Shown here: in pieces, positions 1 through 7,792 of the stretch | Layout of the letters: every line of letters begins with the position of its first letter | How positions within the stretch are numbered: position 1 is the stretch's first letter | Assembly (NCBI GenBank): GCA_028282025.1 | Contig: JANQIT010000157.1 | Location: 1-35,979, forward strand | DNA from: Hwanghaeella sp. | GTDB taxonomy: Bacteria > Pseudomonadota > Alphaproteobacteria > UBA8366 > Aestuariispiraceae | Direction of reading: 5' to 3' | DNA: 35,979 nt | The notes under the pieces: model-generated | Told to the model about the DNA's origin: nothing | Seen by the model: the letters and a program-made list of their open reading frames with translations, nothing else | Database searches by the model: none | Program-made: the position numbers and the translations under genes

Positions 1-1020
1 GAGCCGGATTTCCGGCCCGTGATCGAAAGTCTGGTGATGGACCATGTCATTCCGGCACACCGGGATCTGGTGGACCGCGCCGCCAATGTTGCGGGCGTCA
101 TGGCGGCGTTGTGCGCCGACCCGGATGGCGCGGGACTGGCCGCCGCCGAAACGGGGTTTGCCGATTTGGTTTCGGCCTTCTCGACCGTCGAACTTTATCG
201 ATTCGGACCGGCCCGGGTGGACAATCGATTCGAGCGGTTGTTCTTTTGGCCTGACCGCCGGGGCCGCGGGTTGCGCCAGGTCCAGCGCCTGATTGCGGCG
301 CAGGATCCAACCGCCGCGGATGCGGAATCCTTGGCCGGAAAGAGCGTCGCCGTTCAAGGGTTTCCCGCCCTCGACTTCGTCCTTTTCGGGGCCGGGCGGG
401 GAAAATTGACGGAACAGCCGGACGGGCATCGTTGTCTTTACGGTGCGGCGATTGCGGAACGAATCAGGGCCGTGTCGGCCTCCTTGCTCGACGATTGGCG
501 CAAGACAGGCGGCTATGCGGACCTTATGCTCAATCCCGGACCGGAAAATCCGGTTTACCGCAACGGGCGCGAAGTGATGCAGGAACTCCTCCGCGCCATC
601 GGCGAGCAATTGCAGATTACCCGGGACTTCAAGCTGCTCCGCGTTGTCGGCGACGCACCGGAACAGGCGAAACCGAAGCGCGCGCCCTTCTGGCGGTCCC
701 GCAACTGGCTTCGTTCCGTGGGCGGCAATATCGATTCCATCCGTGCGCTTCTTGCCGAGGGGCGGTTTAAAGAAGCTCTGTCGCCGCAGCAGTCGGCCTT
801 GATTGAACAGGTTCTGTTCGAACTGAGCCAGGCGCGCCGCGCCGTATCCCGAGTGCAGACGGCTGGCGTGCCGGTCGAAGCGGCGGTGCGGGACCCCAAG
901 CACCATGAAACGCTTGGCTATGCGACCATTCCGTTGGGGTCTGCGGCTGCGTTGGTGGAGGGGCGTTTACCCGCGGCGCTGGGCCTGACGCTGGGATTCA
1001 ATTCCCTTGATGGCGATTAG
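1..1020 (+). CDS. Imelysin-family protein, 3' part (5' end outside window)
   Basis: Imelysin (peptidase M75-like) proteins are periplasmic and usually iron-regulated; the family is linked to iron uptake, but its exact chemistry is unsettled. The reading frame is open to the first base of the window, so the signal peptide and true start lie upstream; the GTG at 19 is only the first possible start inside it. The helical imelysin pattern runs through the whole fragment, including a GFPALDFVLFG stretch about residue 114 from that GTG, where the family typically has a GxHxxE-type motif. Here the His and Glu positions read Pro and Asp, as in the non-peptidase branch. The gene overlaps the DUF1513 gene by 11 bases. 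Imelysin and DUF1513 genes are known neighbours in iron-responsive loci, which supports the call. Confidence 0.8.
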   Translation, partial: EPDFRPVIESLVMDHVIPAHRDLVDRAANVAGVMAALCADPDGAGLAAAETGFADLVSAFSTVELYRFGPARVDNRFERLFFWPDRRGRGLRQVQRLIAAQDPTAADAESLAGKSVAVQGFPALDFVLFGAGRGKLTEQPDGHRCLYGAAIAERIRAVSASLLDDWRKTGGYADLMLNPGPENPVYRNGREVMQELLRAIGEQLQITRDFKLLRVVGDAPEQAKPKRAPFWRSRNWLRSVGGNIDSIRALLAEGRFKEALSPQQSALIEQVLFELSQARRAVSRVQTAGVPVEAAVRDPKHHETLGYATIPLGSAAALVEGRLPAALGLTLGFNSLDGD

Positions 1021-2098
1021 ACGCCGGACGTTTCTGACGGCTATCGCAGGGTCGGCGCTGGCGGCCGCGGCGCTGCCCGCTTGGGCGGCGCAGCCGGCAC
1101 GGTACGCGTCGGCATTTCGCAACGCGGAGGGCTATGGCCTCGCCATCCTGAACGCGCTTGGCCGCATAGAGCGCTTTGTGCCGCTGCCCGGGCGGGGACA
1201 TGGTTCCGCTGTCTCGCCCGATGGGCGTCGGCTGGTTCATTTCGCGCGCCGCCCCGGTTCGTTCGCGATCGTGTTGGATACGGCCGGTCGACGGCCGGCG
1301 AGACGATTCGAACCGCCAAGCAGCCGCCGCTTCAACGGGCATGGCTTTTTTTCGAAAGACGGTGGGTTGCTCTACGCGACCGAGAACGATTTCGAGGCCG
1401 AGCGGGGTGTCTTGGGGGTGTACGACGCCAAAAACGATTTTGGCCGCTTGGGTGAGATATCGACCGGCGGGGTTGGGCCGCATGAAGCAATCCTGCTCCA
1501 GAGCGGGCGGGTCGCCGCTGTCGCCAATGGCGGCATCGCCACACATCCGGATTACCCACGGATGAAGCTGAACCTGCCGGAGATGAGGCCCTCAATTGCA
1601 CTGATCGATCTGGGGTCGGGAGAAATCCTGGCTCGCGCCGAAGCGCCGGCGGAGTGGCATCAGGTCTCGCTTCGCCATTTGGCGGAAGACGGACACGGGA
1701 CGATCTGGGTGGGCGGTCAATATGAAGGATCCGTTACCGACAAGGTCCCACTCATTTTCGTTTATAGCCAAGAAACAGGATTAAAACCTCTTCTTAATCC
1801 TAAAATCCCGTATCGCTCGATGAATCAGTATGTCGGCTCTGTCGCCGCCAATCGATCCGGACGGGAGATCGCCCTTACCAGTCCGCGTGGCGGCGTATGG
1901 CTGATATTCGACAGCCGCTCCTTTGCTATGCGCAGCGTCCGCCGTGTCCCCGATGTCTCCGGCGCAGCCGCGTTGGGGGACGGCTTTTTGGTGACTGACG
2001 GCAACGGCGTCGTATGGAGCGATACGGCGTTAGCGGTCGGGGACGCCGATATCTCCTGGGACAATCACCTGATCGGGTTTGCTGTAGACGATCTATGA
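1010..2098 (+). CDS. DUF1513 protein, Tat-exported beta-propeller-like
   Basis: Periplasmic protein of the DUF1513 family, molecular role unknown. The N-terminus reads [10 protein letters not shown] followed by an Ala-rich hydrophobic stretch ending AWAAQ, a good twin-arginine signal peptide, so it is probably exported folded. The rest is rich in short beta repeats ([40 protein letters not shown]), in keeping with a seven-bladed propeller fold. The ATG at 1010 is preferred to the TTG at 1007. The start lies inside the end of the imelysin gene, so the two are translationally coupled in one operon. In other bacteria this pair accompanies a second imelysin and a di-haem oxidoreductase, which would lie to the left of this window. 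Confidence 0.85.
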   Translation: MAIRRRTFLTAIAGSALAAAALPAWAAQPARYASAFRNAEGYGLAILNALGRIERFVPLPGRGHGSAVSPDGRRLVHFARRPGSFAIVLDTAGRRPARRFEPPSSRRFNGHGFFSKDGGLLYATENDFEAERGVLGVYDAKNDFGRLGEISTGGVGPHEAILLQSGRVAAVANGGIATHPDYPRMKLNLPEMRPSIALIDLGSGEILARAEAPAEWHQVSLRHLAEDGHGTIWVGGQYEGSVTDKVPLIFVYSQETGLKPLLNPKIPYRSMNQYVGSVAANRSGREIALTSPRGGVWLIFDSRSFAMRSVRRVPDVSGAAALGDGFLVTDGNGVVWSDTALAVGDADISWDNHLIGFAVDDL

Positions 2099-2195
2099 AG
2101 CCAACCGCAGGCGGTCCGGTTTCGGTTGTTCTGTTTGCGGGTGCGCGCAACAAGCCGCACGTCTCTTCCAGCGGGCGGGATATGCTCTAATTACA

Positions 2196-2243
2196 AATGC
2201 GACGCATTATCGTAGGATTTATTACTATTGCGACGCATTTGCA
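2196..2243. promoter_or_regulatory. Paired TGCGACGCATT repeats upstream of bfr, possible operators
   Basis: Two direct copies of TGCGACGCATT lie at 2198-2208 and 2229-2239, 31 bases apart (about three helical turns), in AT-rich DNA. The first copy is a palindrome about one base (AATGCG-A-CGCATT). The second reads on into TTGCA, giving a TGC...GCA arrangement like alphaproteobacterial Fur boxes. They sit about 60-100 bases before the bfr core promoter. The repeats are plain in the sequence; the binding protein is a guess (Fur-type or another regulator). Confidence 0.4.
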
Positions 2244-2296
2244 CAGAAATATTCACTTTTTGACGCTATTTTTGCCATTTTTTCACCATACCGTGC

Positions 2297-2326
2297 TTGG
2301 CTCACCTTAGAACTGTTCTATATATT
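2297..2326 (+). promoter_or_regulatory. bfr promoter with Irr-type (ICE) box in the spacer
   Basis: TTGGCT (2297-2302) and TATATT (2321-2326) are separated by 18 bases and look like a sigma70-type promoter. The spacer holds TTAGAA-CTG-TTCTA(T) at 2307-2321, nearly matching the iron control element TTAGAA-N3-TTCTAA bound by Irr in alphaproteobacteria. A regulator bound there would block RNA polymerase. Irr is known to repress iron-storage genes when iron is low, which fits the gene downstream. Confidence 0.7.
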
Positions 2327-2369
2327 CCGGCACCCAATTGAGGGTACCCAGATTTTTAGGAGGAACACG

Positions 2370-2849
2370 ATGAAGGGCGAACCGGAAGTTCTGAAGCACT
2401 TGAACGGCATTCTGAAGAACGAACTGACGGCGATTAACCAGTACTTCCTGCATGCGCGCATGTTGAAGGATTGGGGATACGAACGTCTGGCGCATAAGGT
2501 TTACGAAGAATCGATCGGCGAGATGAAACATGCCGACATGATCATTGAACGCGTCCTCACTCTGAATGGACTGCCGAATCTACAGGATTTGGGTAAAATC
2601 AATATCGGCGAGAATGTCCCAGAGATGTTCAAGGCGGACCTTGCCTCCGAGGAAGCCAACCAGGCGGCGCTGAAAGTGGCGATCGTGGTCTGCGAAGAAA
2701 AGCGGGACTTCGTATCCCGTGAGATCTTCGAGAATATCCTCGAAGATACCGAAGAACATATCGATTGGATTGAGACGCAGCAGGGGCTGATCGAACAGAC
2801 CGGCATTCAGAACTATCTGCAGGAGCAGATGTTCAAGTGTGAGGACTAG
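2370..2849 (+). CDS. bfr: Bacterioferritin
   Basis: Iron-storage subunit that assembles into a haem-containing 24-mer. The 159-residue length is normal. The di-iron ligands Glu18, Glu51, His54, Glu94 and His130 and Tyr25 are present, as is Met52, the axial haem ligand. The position matching the ferroxidase ligand Glu127 is Thr (the motif reads DTEEH where E. coli has DEEGH), so the ferroxidase centre may be weak, or this subunit may work with a second bacterioferritin. The start is fixed by a strong AGGAGG at 2358-2363, six bases before the ATG. It is preceded by an Irr-like box, and bfd lies 450 bases downstream in convergent orientation, a common partnership for storing and releasing iron. 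Confidence 0.96.
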   Translation: MKGEPEVLKHLNGILKNELTAINQYFLHARMLKDWGYERLAHKVYEESIGEMKHADMIIERVLTLNGLPNLQDLGKINIGENVPEMFKADLASEEANQAALKVAIVVCEEKRDFVSREIFENILEDTEEHIDWIETQQGLIEQTGIQNYLQEQMFKCED

Positions 2850-3035
2850 AACGTCGTTCCTTAACCCGGAACCGTTGGGACGGCGCGCCCGATTTGTCAG
2901 CTAGGATGATCGGGCTCGGCGTCTCAGTGGTCCAGAATTATGCAGGCCGCTTCAAACACCATTCTTCTCAATCAACCGTGCGGCTGATCCGGCGGCGTTT
3001 TCGGTAACAACGTCGCCTCTTCCCGAAGGACTACC

Positions 3036-3068
3036 GGGCTGCGCTTGAGCGTAGCCCGTTTCTGTTTC
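3036..3068 (+). terminator. Hairpin with T-rich tail after bfr
   Basis: GGGCTGCGCT (3036-3045) pairs with AGCGTAGCCC (3048-3057) through ten base pairs including one G-U, followed by GTTTCTGTTTCTG. It would serve as a rho-independent terminator for bfr although it lies about 190 bases past the stop codon. The rest of the 2850-3299 gap shows no convincing gene; a 76-codon minus-strand frame there has no support. Confidence 0.5.
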
Positions 3069-3299
3069 TGCGCGGGCACGCGCCAGCAACTCTTTCGTAA
3101 GGTCGATCCAGACTTTGGATGTCTTGCTGATATACATGCTGTCCAGGCGGCGGCAGGGTGTCGGAAATGCCAGCCGCTTCAATTATGTTGACGGCCTTGC
3201 CAGGACCGCGCCGTGTACCGATACGTCCCGTTTTGAACGGATCCGGTCCGGCAGAGTTCTGTGGGAAGTGCGGGCAGTTCAGAAAGACCGGAAACTGCC

Positions 3300-3506
3300 T
3301 TAAGCGACGGCGAACTGGTTGCCGGAAACGGTTTCGAAATGCGCGGCGATCTTGCCTTCTATCATTTCGGTGATTTCTTCGCTGCAGGTCCCGCACTGCG
3401 GGGCGACGCCGCAGGCGCTGTAAACCGCCGAAGCCGTCAGATGGCCGTCGGCAATCGCTTGTTCGATTTCCTGATCGGTGATCGCGTTACAGATACAGAC
3501 GTACAT
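3300..3506 (-). CDS. bfd: Bacterioferritin-associated ferredoxin (Bfd)
   Basis: Small [2Fe-2S] protein that passes electrons to the haem of bacterioferritin so that stored ferric iron is reduced and released. At 68 residues it is family-sized, and the cluster ligands follow the Bfd spacing: Cys4, Cys6, Cys38 and Cys41 (MYVCICNAIT at the start, PQCGTC later). The start ATG at 3506 has GGAGGAAGC just upstream. It is convergent with bfr, with its own promoter and a Fur-like box, so storage and release can be set oppositely: Bfd is normally made when iron is short. Confidence 0.95.
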   Translation of the reverse strand: MYVCICNAITDQEIEQAIADGHLTASAVYSACGVAPQCGTCSEEITEMIEGKIAAHFETVSGNQFAVA

Positions 3507-3530
3507 GCTTCCTCCGTCCCAACAACAAGG

Positions 3531-3559
3531 AGGTTAGTAATAATGCGAATGATTGTCAA
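3531..3559 (-). promoter_or_regulatory. bfd promoter with overlapping Fur-like box
   Basis: Reading the minus strand, TTGACA (3559-3554) and TAACCT (3536-3531) are 17 bases apart. On the plus strand, TGCGAAT-G-ATTGTCA at 3544-3558 is a 7-1-7 inverted repeat (five of seven pairs) resembling the alphaproteobacterial Fur box and overlapping the -35 hexamer. This layout fits repression by Fur when iron is plentiful. The promoter call is firmer than the identity of the regulator. Confidence 0.6.
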
Positions 3560-3720
3560 TTGCGCAATATCAACGCCGTGTGAACTTTTGCCGGTCCCCG
3601 TTTCCTGGCCGCCAAATCGGAGCGCCTTCATCTTCCCGGTCTTGGAACCGGCTGCATCGCCCTCTAAGGTCCTCCGCAACCGCCCCGTGCGGCCAAGAAA
3701 CCTCGCTGCGGAAATATGAA

Positions 3721-4671
3721 ATGACGGACTCGGGATCGCCTGTTCTGATCGGGCTCGATTGGGGCACGACCTCTCTTCGGGCTTATTGCATCGGCGAGAC
3801 GGGTACGGTGATGGAGCGGATATCCTCGCCGGCTGGTATTCTGGCGGACCATCCGGACGGGTTCGCCGGTACGTTCCGGGCCGTCACCGCGCCGTGGCGC
3901 GACCGCTTCGGCCCGTTGCCCGTTATCGCCTCAGGCATGATCGGCAGCCGGAACGGCTGGATCGAAACGCCCTATGTCGACGCGCCCGCGTCTCTGGGAG
4001 ATTTTGCACAAGGGTTGGTCCCGGTAGAGACGCCGGGCGGTGGGCCGGTTCATTTCGTTCCCGGCCTGTCCTGTACCGATTCGGCGGGCACACCGGACAT
4101 CATGCGCGGCGAGGAAGTGCAGATCCTGGGGGCGTTGTCGGGCGGGGACCTTGCGGCGGACGAAACGGCGACTGCGCTTTTCCTGCTGCCTGGCACCCAC
4201 AGCAAGTGGGCCGGGGTGCGCAACGGCGCGATCGTGTGGTTCGAAACCTATATGACCGGAGAGGTCTTCTCCGTGTTGATGGACCATTCGATCCTCGGGA
4301 AGCTGGCCGCGCCGGGCGGCGATCCGTCGACCGAGGTTTTCTCCCGGGCGGTAGAGGTCAGCCTGAACGGGGACGGGTCCATTCTGCACCGGGCCTTCAG
4401 CGCCCGGACGCTGCCGCTTTTCGAGCGACTGGAACCGAAGGACATTCCGGCGCACCTTTCCGGGCTTTTGATCGGAGAGGAAGTCAGGGCGGCGCTCGGC
4501 CGGGAAGGGAGCGGCGGCAAACCGGCCGTGACAATTGCCGGGCGCGGCGACTTGGCGCAAGCCTACGCCAGGGCCCTGGAAATCGCGGGCGTGGCGTCGG
4601 CCTTCGCGCCCGACGACGTGGCCGCGCGGGGACACTTCATTCTGGCCGAAGCGGGAGAGTTGATAACATGA
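3721..4671 (+). CDS. dgoK: 2-dehydro-3-deoxygalactonokinase
   Basis: Cytosolic kinase that phosphorylates 2-keto-3-deoxygalactonate at O6, feeding the De Ley-Doudoroff pathway of galactose and galactonate breakdown. The 316-residue protein has the ASKHA-type N-terminal phosphate loop GLDWGTTSLRAY, then ASGMIGSRNGW, a GTHSKWAGV motif in the middle and GLLIGEEVR near the C-terminus, all typical of DgoK. The frame is open upstream to 3553, but ATG 3721 gives the standard N-terminus. It overlaps dgoA by four bases (ATGA), so the two are cotranslated. No galactonate dehydratase, transporter or regulator lies alongside within the window. Confidence 0.93.
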   Translation: MTDSGSPVLIGLDWGTTSLRAYCIGETGTVMERISSPAGILADHPDGFAGTFRAVTAPWRDRFGPLPVIASGMIGSRNGWIETPYVDAPASLGDFAQGLVPVETPGGGPVHFVPGLSCTDSAGTPDIMRGEEVQILGALSGGDLAADETATALFLLPGTHSKWAGVRNGAIVWFETYMTGEVFSVLMDHSILGKLAAPGGDPSTEVFSRAVEVSLNGDGSILHRAFSARTLPLFERLEPKDIPAHLSGLLIGEEVRAALGREGSGGKPAVTIAGRGDLAQAYARALEIAGVASAFAPDDVAARGHFILAEAGELIT

Positions 4672-5300
4672 TGCAGTGGCAAGAGGCTCTGGACGCGCTT
4701 CCCCTGATCGCCATTTTGCGCGGACTCAGGCCGGAAGAGGCTGCGGATGTCGCCGCCGCGCTTTCGGATTCCGGCTTTCGGATCGTTGAAGTCCCCCTGA
4801 ATTCTCCACGCCCCTTCGAGAGCATTGAGATTATCGCCAAGCGGTTCGGTGCGGAGATGCTGGTCGGTGGCGGCACCGTCCTGTCGGCGGCGGAAGCCAG
4901 ATCTGTCCACGACGCCGGCGGCACAGTGGTGGTTGCGCCGAACCTCGACAACCGGGTGGCGGAAGCGGCAGCGGCGGAAGGGATGATCTATTGTCCCGGC
5001 GTGCAGACGGCGACCGAAGCGTTCCGGGCGCTGGAACTCGGCGCGGCGGCGCTGAAGCTCTTCCCCGCGGAGATGATTCCGCCCGCCGCGGTGAAGGCCT
5101 TGTCCGCCGTGCTGCCGCAGGGGACGCCGATGGTCCCGGTCGGCGGTATCACGCCGGAGGGGATGGCGGCCTACCTCGATAAGGGGGCGCACGGGTTCGG
5201 GCTCGGCTCGGCGCTCTATAAACCGGGCAAGACGGCGGCCGAGGTTGGCGTGGCAGCCGACGCTTTCGTCCGCGCTTTCCGGCAGGCGGTCCGGCGCTGA
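4668..5300 (+). CDS. dgoA: 2-dehydro-3-deoxy-6-phosphogalactonate aldolase
   Basis: Class I aldolase splitting 2-keto-3-deoxy-6-phosphogalactonate to pyruvate and glyceraldehyde 3-phosphate, the step after DgoK. The 210-residue protein has the KDPG/KDPGal aldolase pattern: AILRGL near the start, the catalytic Glu41 in IVEVPLNSP, the phosphate-binding VGGGTVL, the Schiff-base Lys130 in ALKLFPAE and the late VGGITPE loop. The E-V-P-L-N-S form favours the DgoA branch over the Entner-Doudoroff Eda branch. ATG 4668 overlaps the dgoK stop; ATG 4671 directly after it is the alternative. Confidence 0.93.
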   Translation: MMQWQEALDALPLIAILRGLRPEEAADVAAALSDSGFRIVEVPLNSPRPFESIEIIAKRFGAEMLVGGGTVLSAAEARSVHDAGGTVVVAPNLDNRVAEAAAAEGMIYCPGVQTATEAFRALELGAAALKLFPAEMIPPAAVKALSAVLPQGTPMVPVGGITPEGMAAYLDKGAHGFGLGSALYKPGKTAAEVGVAADAFVRAFRQAVRR

Positions 5301-5366
5301 ACAAGGGCCCGCGCGGCCTTCCCCACAGGTGCGCTGCCGGTCGCCGCATCGTCTTGAAACCACCTC

Positions 5367-5389
5367 CGTAAAACAGAACAGCGTTTACG
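5367..5389. repeat. CGTAAA/TTTACG dyad upstream of the EAL gene
   Basis: CGTAAA (5367-5372) and TTTACG (5384-5389) form a perfect six-base inverted repeat with an 11-base spacer in the 162-base gap before the EAL-domain gene. It could be an operator. No convincing -35/-10 pair was found next to it. Confidence 0.25.
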
Positions 5390-5462
5390 TTCGGTTCATA
5401 AATCTGCGGTATTTTTCGCTTTGTGAGAGAAGGGAAAAGTAGGGATCTCCGGGGGTTTTGCC

Positions 5463-7145
5463 GTGTCACGCGTAAAGTCGTATCGGGAAGCAGCGGAAAC
5501 CGCTGAACGGGACCGATTTGTCGGTTTCTCGTTCGCCGGTGGAGATCTGCTGATCGAAACGACGCCGGAGGGGGAGATTGTCTTCGCCGCCGGCGCGAGC
5601 GTTAGTTTGCTCGGCGTGAACATAACTGAAATGTTCGGCACGTCCTTGGCATCCTGGTTTCGGGATCCCTATCGGACAATTCTGGGCTCGGCCCTGAAGG
5701 CCAGCCTGGACGGGGTGCGCAAAGGTCAGATCGTGGCCCAGACCCGGACCGGCGAACAGGTCGAGCTGAGCATGTGTTCGCTGCCGCGCGACCGCTCCAA
5801 CGTGTATATATCCATCTGCGACCGGCACGACGTCGCCGGGCAGGATGGGGAAACCGAAAATCTCCGATTCGTCGACGCAGCCGTATCCGCCATCGAATCG
5901 GACCGCGGCGAAACCGCCATTACCTTGGTCGATCTGTCCTCTCCCCTGCTGTCGGACGAAGAGGCGGGGAAGGATCTTCAGGCGGAACTCGACCTGGTTC
6001 TGCGGTCCTATCTGCAGGCCAACGCGGTGAACGCCGACGCCGCCACCAAACTGCCAAGCGGGCAATACGGCTTCATCCATACCGCCGAGCAGGACATCGC
6101 CGACATCGTCTCGGAGGTGGAGATTATCGCGATGTCGCTGGACCCGGCCATGCGGAACATTCGTGTCCGGGCGGGATCGTTGCCCACGGCCGATCTGCGG
6201 GAAAACAAGACGGTAGCCCGGCGCGCCTTGCAGCGGGTTCTGGACAATGTCTGCAAAGAGGCTTTTTCCGGTACAGGCGAGAAGGATGTCAGCGCGATGT
6301 TCCGGGCCAGCGTCGAGGCGACGCAAGGGCGGATGGGGCAGGTCGCCCGGATGTTCACCAACCATGAATTCGCGCTGCATATTCAGCCCATCGTCTCCTT
6401 GAGCAGCGAGGAAGTCAGCCATTACGAGGTCTTGAGCCGTTTCCGAAACGGACAGTCGCCGTTCGAGACCGTCGCCTTTGCGGAAGATACGTCCCTGATT
6501 CAGGATCTGGACAACGCGGTGGTGGAACGGGCGCTGAAAGCCATCGGCCAGGGACTGGCGCCGGGGCCGGGCGGGTTGGCGGTCAACGTTTCCGGGGTTT
6601 CGCTTCAATCCCCGGCCTTCATTCAACGCGTCCTCGATCTCTATACGGGCACCCCGGAGGCGGCGGGCAAGTTCAGCGTTGAAATCACCGAATCCGCGAA
6701 GATCGACAATCTGGAACAGGTCCGCCATTTCGTCGACCGCCTGCGTCAGGCGGGCATTATCGTGTGTCTGGACGATTTCGGCGCGGGTGCGGCGTCTTTC
6801 CAATATCTCCAGGCGATGGACGTCGATTGCGTCAAGATCGACGGCCTTTACGTCAGCCGCATGCTGTCCAACGGGAAAGAGTACAGCATGATCCGCGCGC
6901 TCGCCGACCTGTGCCGCGATCTGAAGATCACCACGGTCGCCGAATATGTCGAGGACGCCCGCCATGTCGACGCGCTGCGCGGGCTGAATATCGACTTCGC
7001 GCAAGGTTTCTACTATGGGCGTCCGGCCCCGCTCGAAGCGCAATCCCTACCCAAACCTGCACAGCAGAGTGCGCTAGAGTCCGAGGCGGACCCCTCAAGG
7101 AACGACTCCTTCATCTGGTCGTCGGATCCCGTAAAACAGGGATAA
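5463..7145 (+). CDS. EAL-domain protein with PAS-like N-terminus
   Basis: Probable cyclic-di-GMP phosphodiesterase or c-di-GMP sensor. The C-terminal half (about residues 295-530) is an EAL domain: HIQPIVSL, EVLSRF in place of EALLR, AVNVSG, VEITESA, CLDDFGAG, VKIDGLYV, TVAEYVED and QGFYYGRP. The metal-binding Glu, Asn, Glu, Asp-Asp, Lys, Glu and Gln positions are therefore all present, so activity is plausible. Residues about 20-115 look like a PAS-type sensor; residues 120-290 are a linker or divergent domain I cannot name. There is no membrane segment, so it is cytosolic. The start is GTG at 5463, as no ATG occurs in the first 50 codons. It precedes the STAS/PP2C genes by 250 bases and may or may not belong with them. 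Confidence 0.85.
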   Translation: MSRVKSYREAAETAERDRFVGFSFAGGDLLIETTPEGEIVFAAGASVSLLGVNITEMFGTSLASWFRDPYRTILGSALKASLDGVRKGQIVAQTRTGEQVELSMCSLPRDRSNVYISICDRHDVAGQDGETENLRFVDAAVSAIESDRGETAITLVDLSSPLLSDEEAGKDLQAELDLVLRSYLQANAVNADAATKLPSGQYGFIHTAEQDIADIVSEVEIIAMSLDPAMRNIRVRAGSLPTADLRENKTVARRALQRVLDNVCKEAFSGTGEKDVSAMFRASVEATQGRMGQVARMFTNHEFALHIQPIVSLSSEEVSHYEVLSRFRNGQSPFETVAFAEDTSLIQDLDNAVVERALKAIGQGLAPGPGGLAVNVSGVSLQSPAFIQRVLDLYTGTPEAAGKFSVEITESAKIDNLEQVRHFVDRLRQAGIIVCLDDFGAGAASFQYLQAMDVDCVKIDGLYVSRMLSNGKEYSMIRALADLCRDLKITTVAEYVEDARHVDALRGLNIDFAQGFYYGRPAPLEAQSLPKPAQQSALESEADPSRNDSFIWSSDPVKQG

Positions 7146-7342
7146 CTGGGGCGCACCGGCGGGCCGCGGACACAGCAGGGCGGCATGTGTCCGATCCTGC
7201 GATACCGGGTCTGCTTGCCTTGCGGCGGCGGACGCACGGGCCGGCTGCATTGGTTCATCAACCCTTGTTAATAAAAACCCGCTTCTCCAGGCGTCGCCGC
7301 GCTTTTCATCGCCCGGGCAGGTCACTACTCTCTTTTGCTAAT

Positions 7343-7368
7343 AAAGGAGGGCGCGCCGAGGCGCACCC
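7343..7368 (+). promoter_or_regulatory. Leader hairpin carrying an SD-like GGAGG before the STAS gene
   Basis: AAAGGAGG at 7343-7350 looks like a strong ribosome-binding site but has no start codon at a usable distance. Its last bases begin a GC hairpin (GGG-C-GCGCC, 7349-7357, with GGCGC-A-CCC, 7360-7368). It may be a leader structure for the STAS-MBL-PP2C transcript or a chance feature. The rest of the 7146-7397 gap is GC-rich with no other gene seen. Confidence 0.3.
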
Positions 7369-7397
7369 CCGCAATCAACAGGGTGAGTGTGCGGAAC

Positions 7398-7745
7398 ATG
7401 GAGGTTTCTTCGGAAAGCCGGGACGGAGCGGTCATCGTCGCGGCCAGCGGGCCGATTGACCACGCGACGGCGGGATCGTTCGAAGCGGCGGTAATGCCGG
7501 CCTTGGAGGATGCGCAGGCACGGGATCAGGGCTTGGTCTTCGATATGTCCGGCGTCGATTATATGAGCAGCGTCGGCCTGCGCGTTCTGATGCTGGTCGC
7601 GAAGGCCGCCAAGACGAAACAGACCCCAATCGCCGTATCGTCGCTGCAGCCATCCCTGGCGGAGATTTTTCAAATCAGCCGGTTCGACAAGATCTTCACA
7701 GTTTACGACGACGTACAGGCGGCGGTGGACGGCATCAAGCCGTGA
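7398..7745 (+). CDS. STAS-domain anti-sigma factor antagonist (RsbV/SpoIIAA-like)
   Basis: Single STAS domain of 115 residues. In partner switching, such proteins bind a serine-kinase anti-sigma factor when unphosphorylated and let it go when phosphorylated. The signature VFDMSGVDYMSSVGLRVL is present; Ser58 in the SSVGL motif aligns with the phosphorylated serine of RsbV. ATG 7398 starts the domain cleanly; the frame is open to a TTG at 7335 but those residues are not STAS-like. It lies at the head of an operon with the MBL hydrolase and the CHASE2-PP2C phosphatase, which would be its phosphatase. The RsbW-like ATPase at 12082 is the natural kinase. Function beyond the fold is inferred from context. 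Confidence 0.9.
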   Translation: MEVSSESRDGAVIVAASGPIDHATAGSFEAAVMPALEDAQARDQGLVFDMSGVDYMSSVGLRVLMLVAKAAKTKQTPIAVSSLQPSLAEIFQISRFDKIFTVYDDVQAAVDGIKP

Positions 7746-7792
7746 CGATGACGCGCCGGGCCCCCAAGAGGCCGCGGCCAGGGAGCAGGGAT

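Noticed and set aside
2952-3182. 76-codon minus-strand ORF between bfr and bfd
   Set aside because: No ribosome-binding site or recognised motif, and it includes the bfr terminator hairpin.
3759-4667. Apparent N-terminal extension of dgoA through dgoK in another frame
   Set aside because: The extension is an out-of-frame reading of dgoK; DgoA begins at the ATG overlapping the dgoK stop.
5301-5335. GC hairpin after dgoA (AAGG...CCTT) as a terminator
   Set aside because: Imperfect stem and no T-run, so termination cannot be supported.
5466-7043. 525-codon minus-strand frame opposite the EAL gene
   Set aside because: Shadow of a real high-GC gene; no recognisable motifs, and the plus-strand protein has full EAL motifs.
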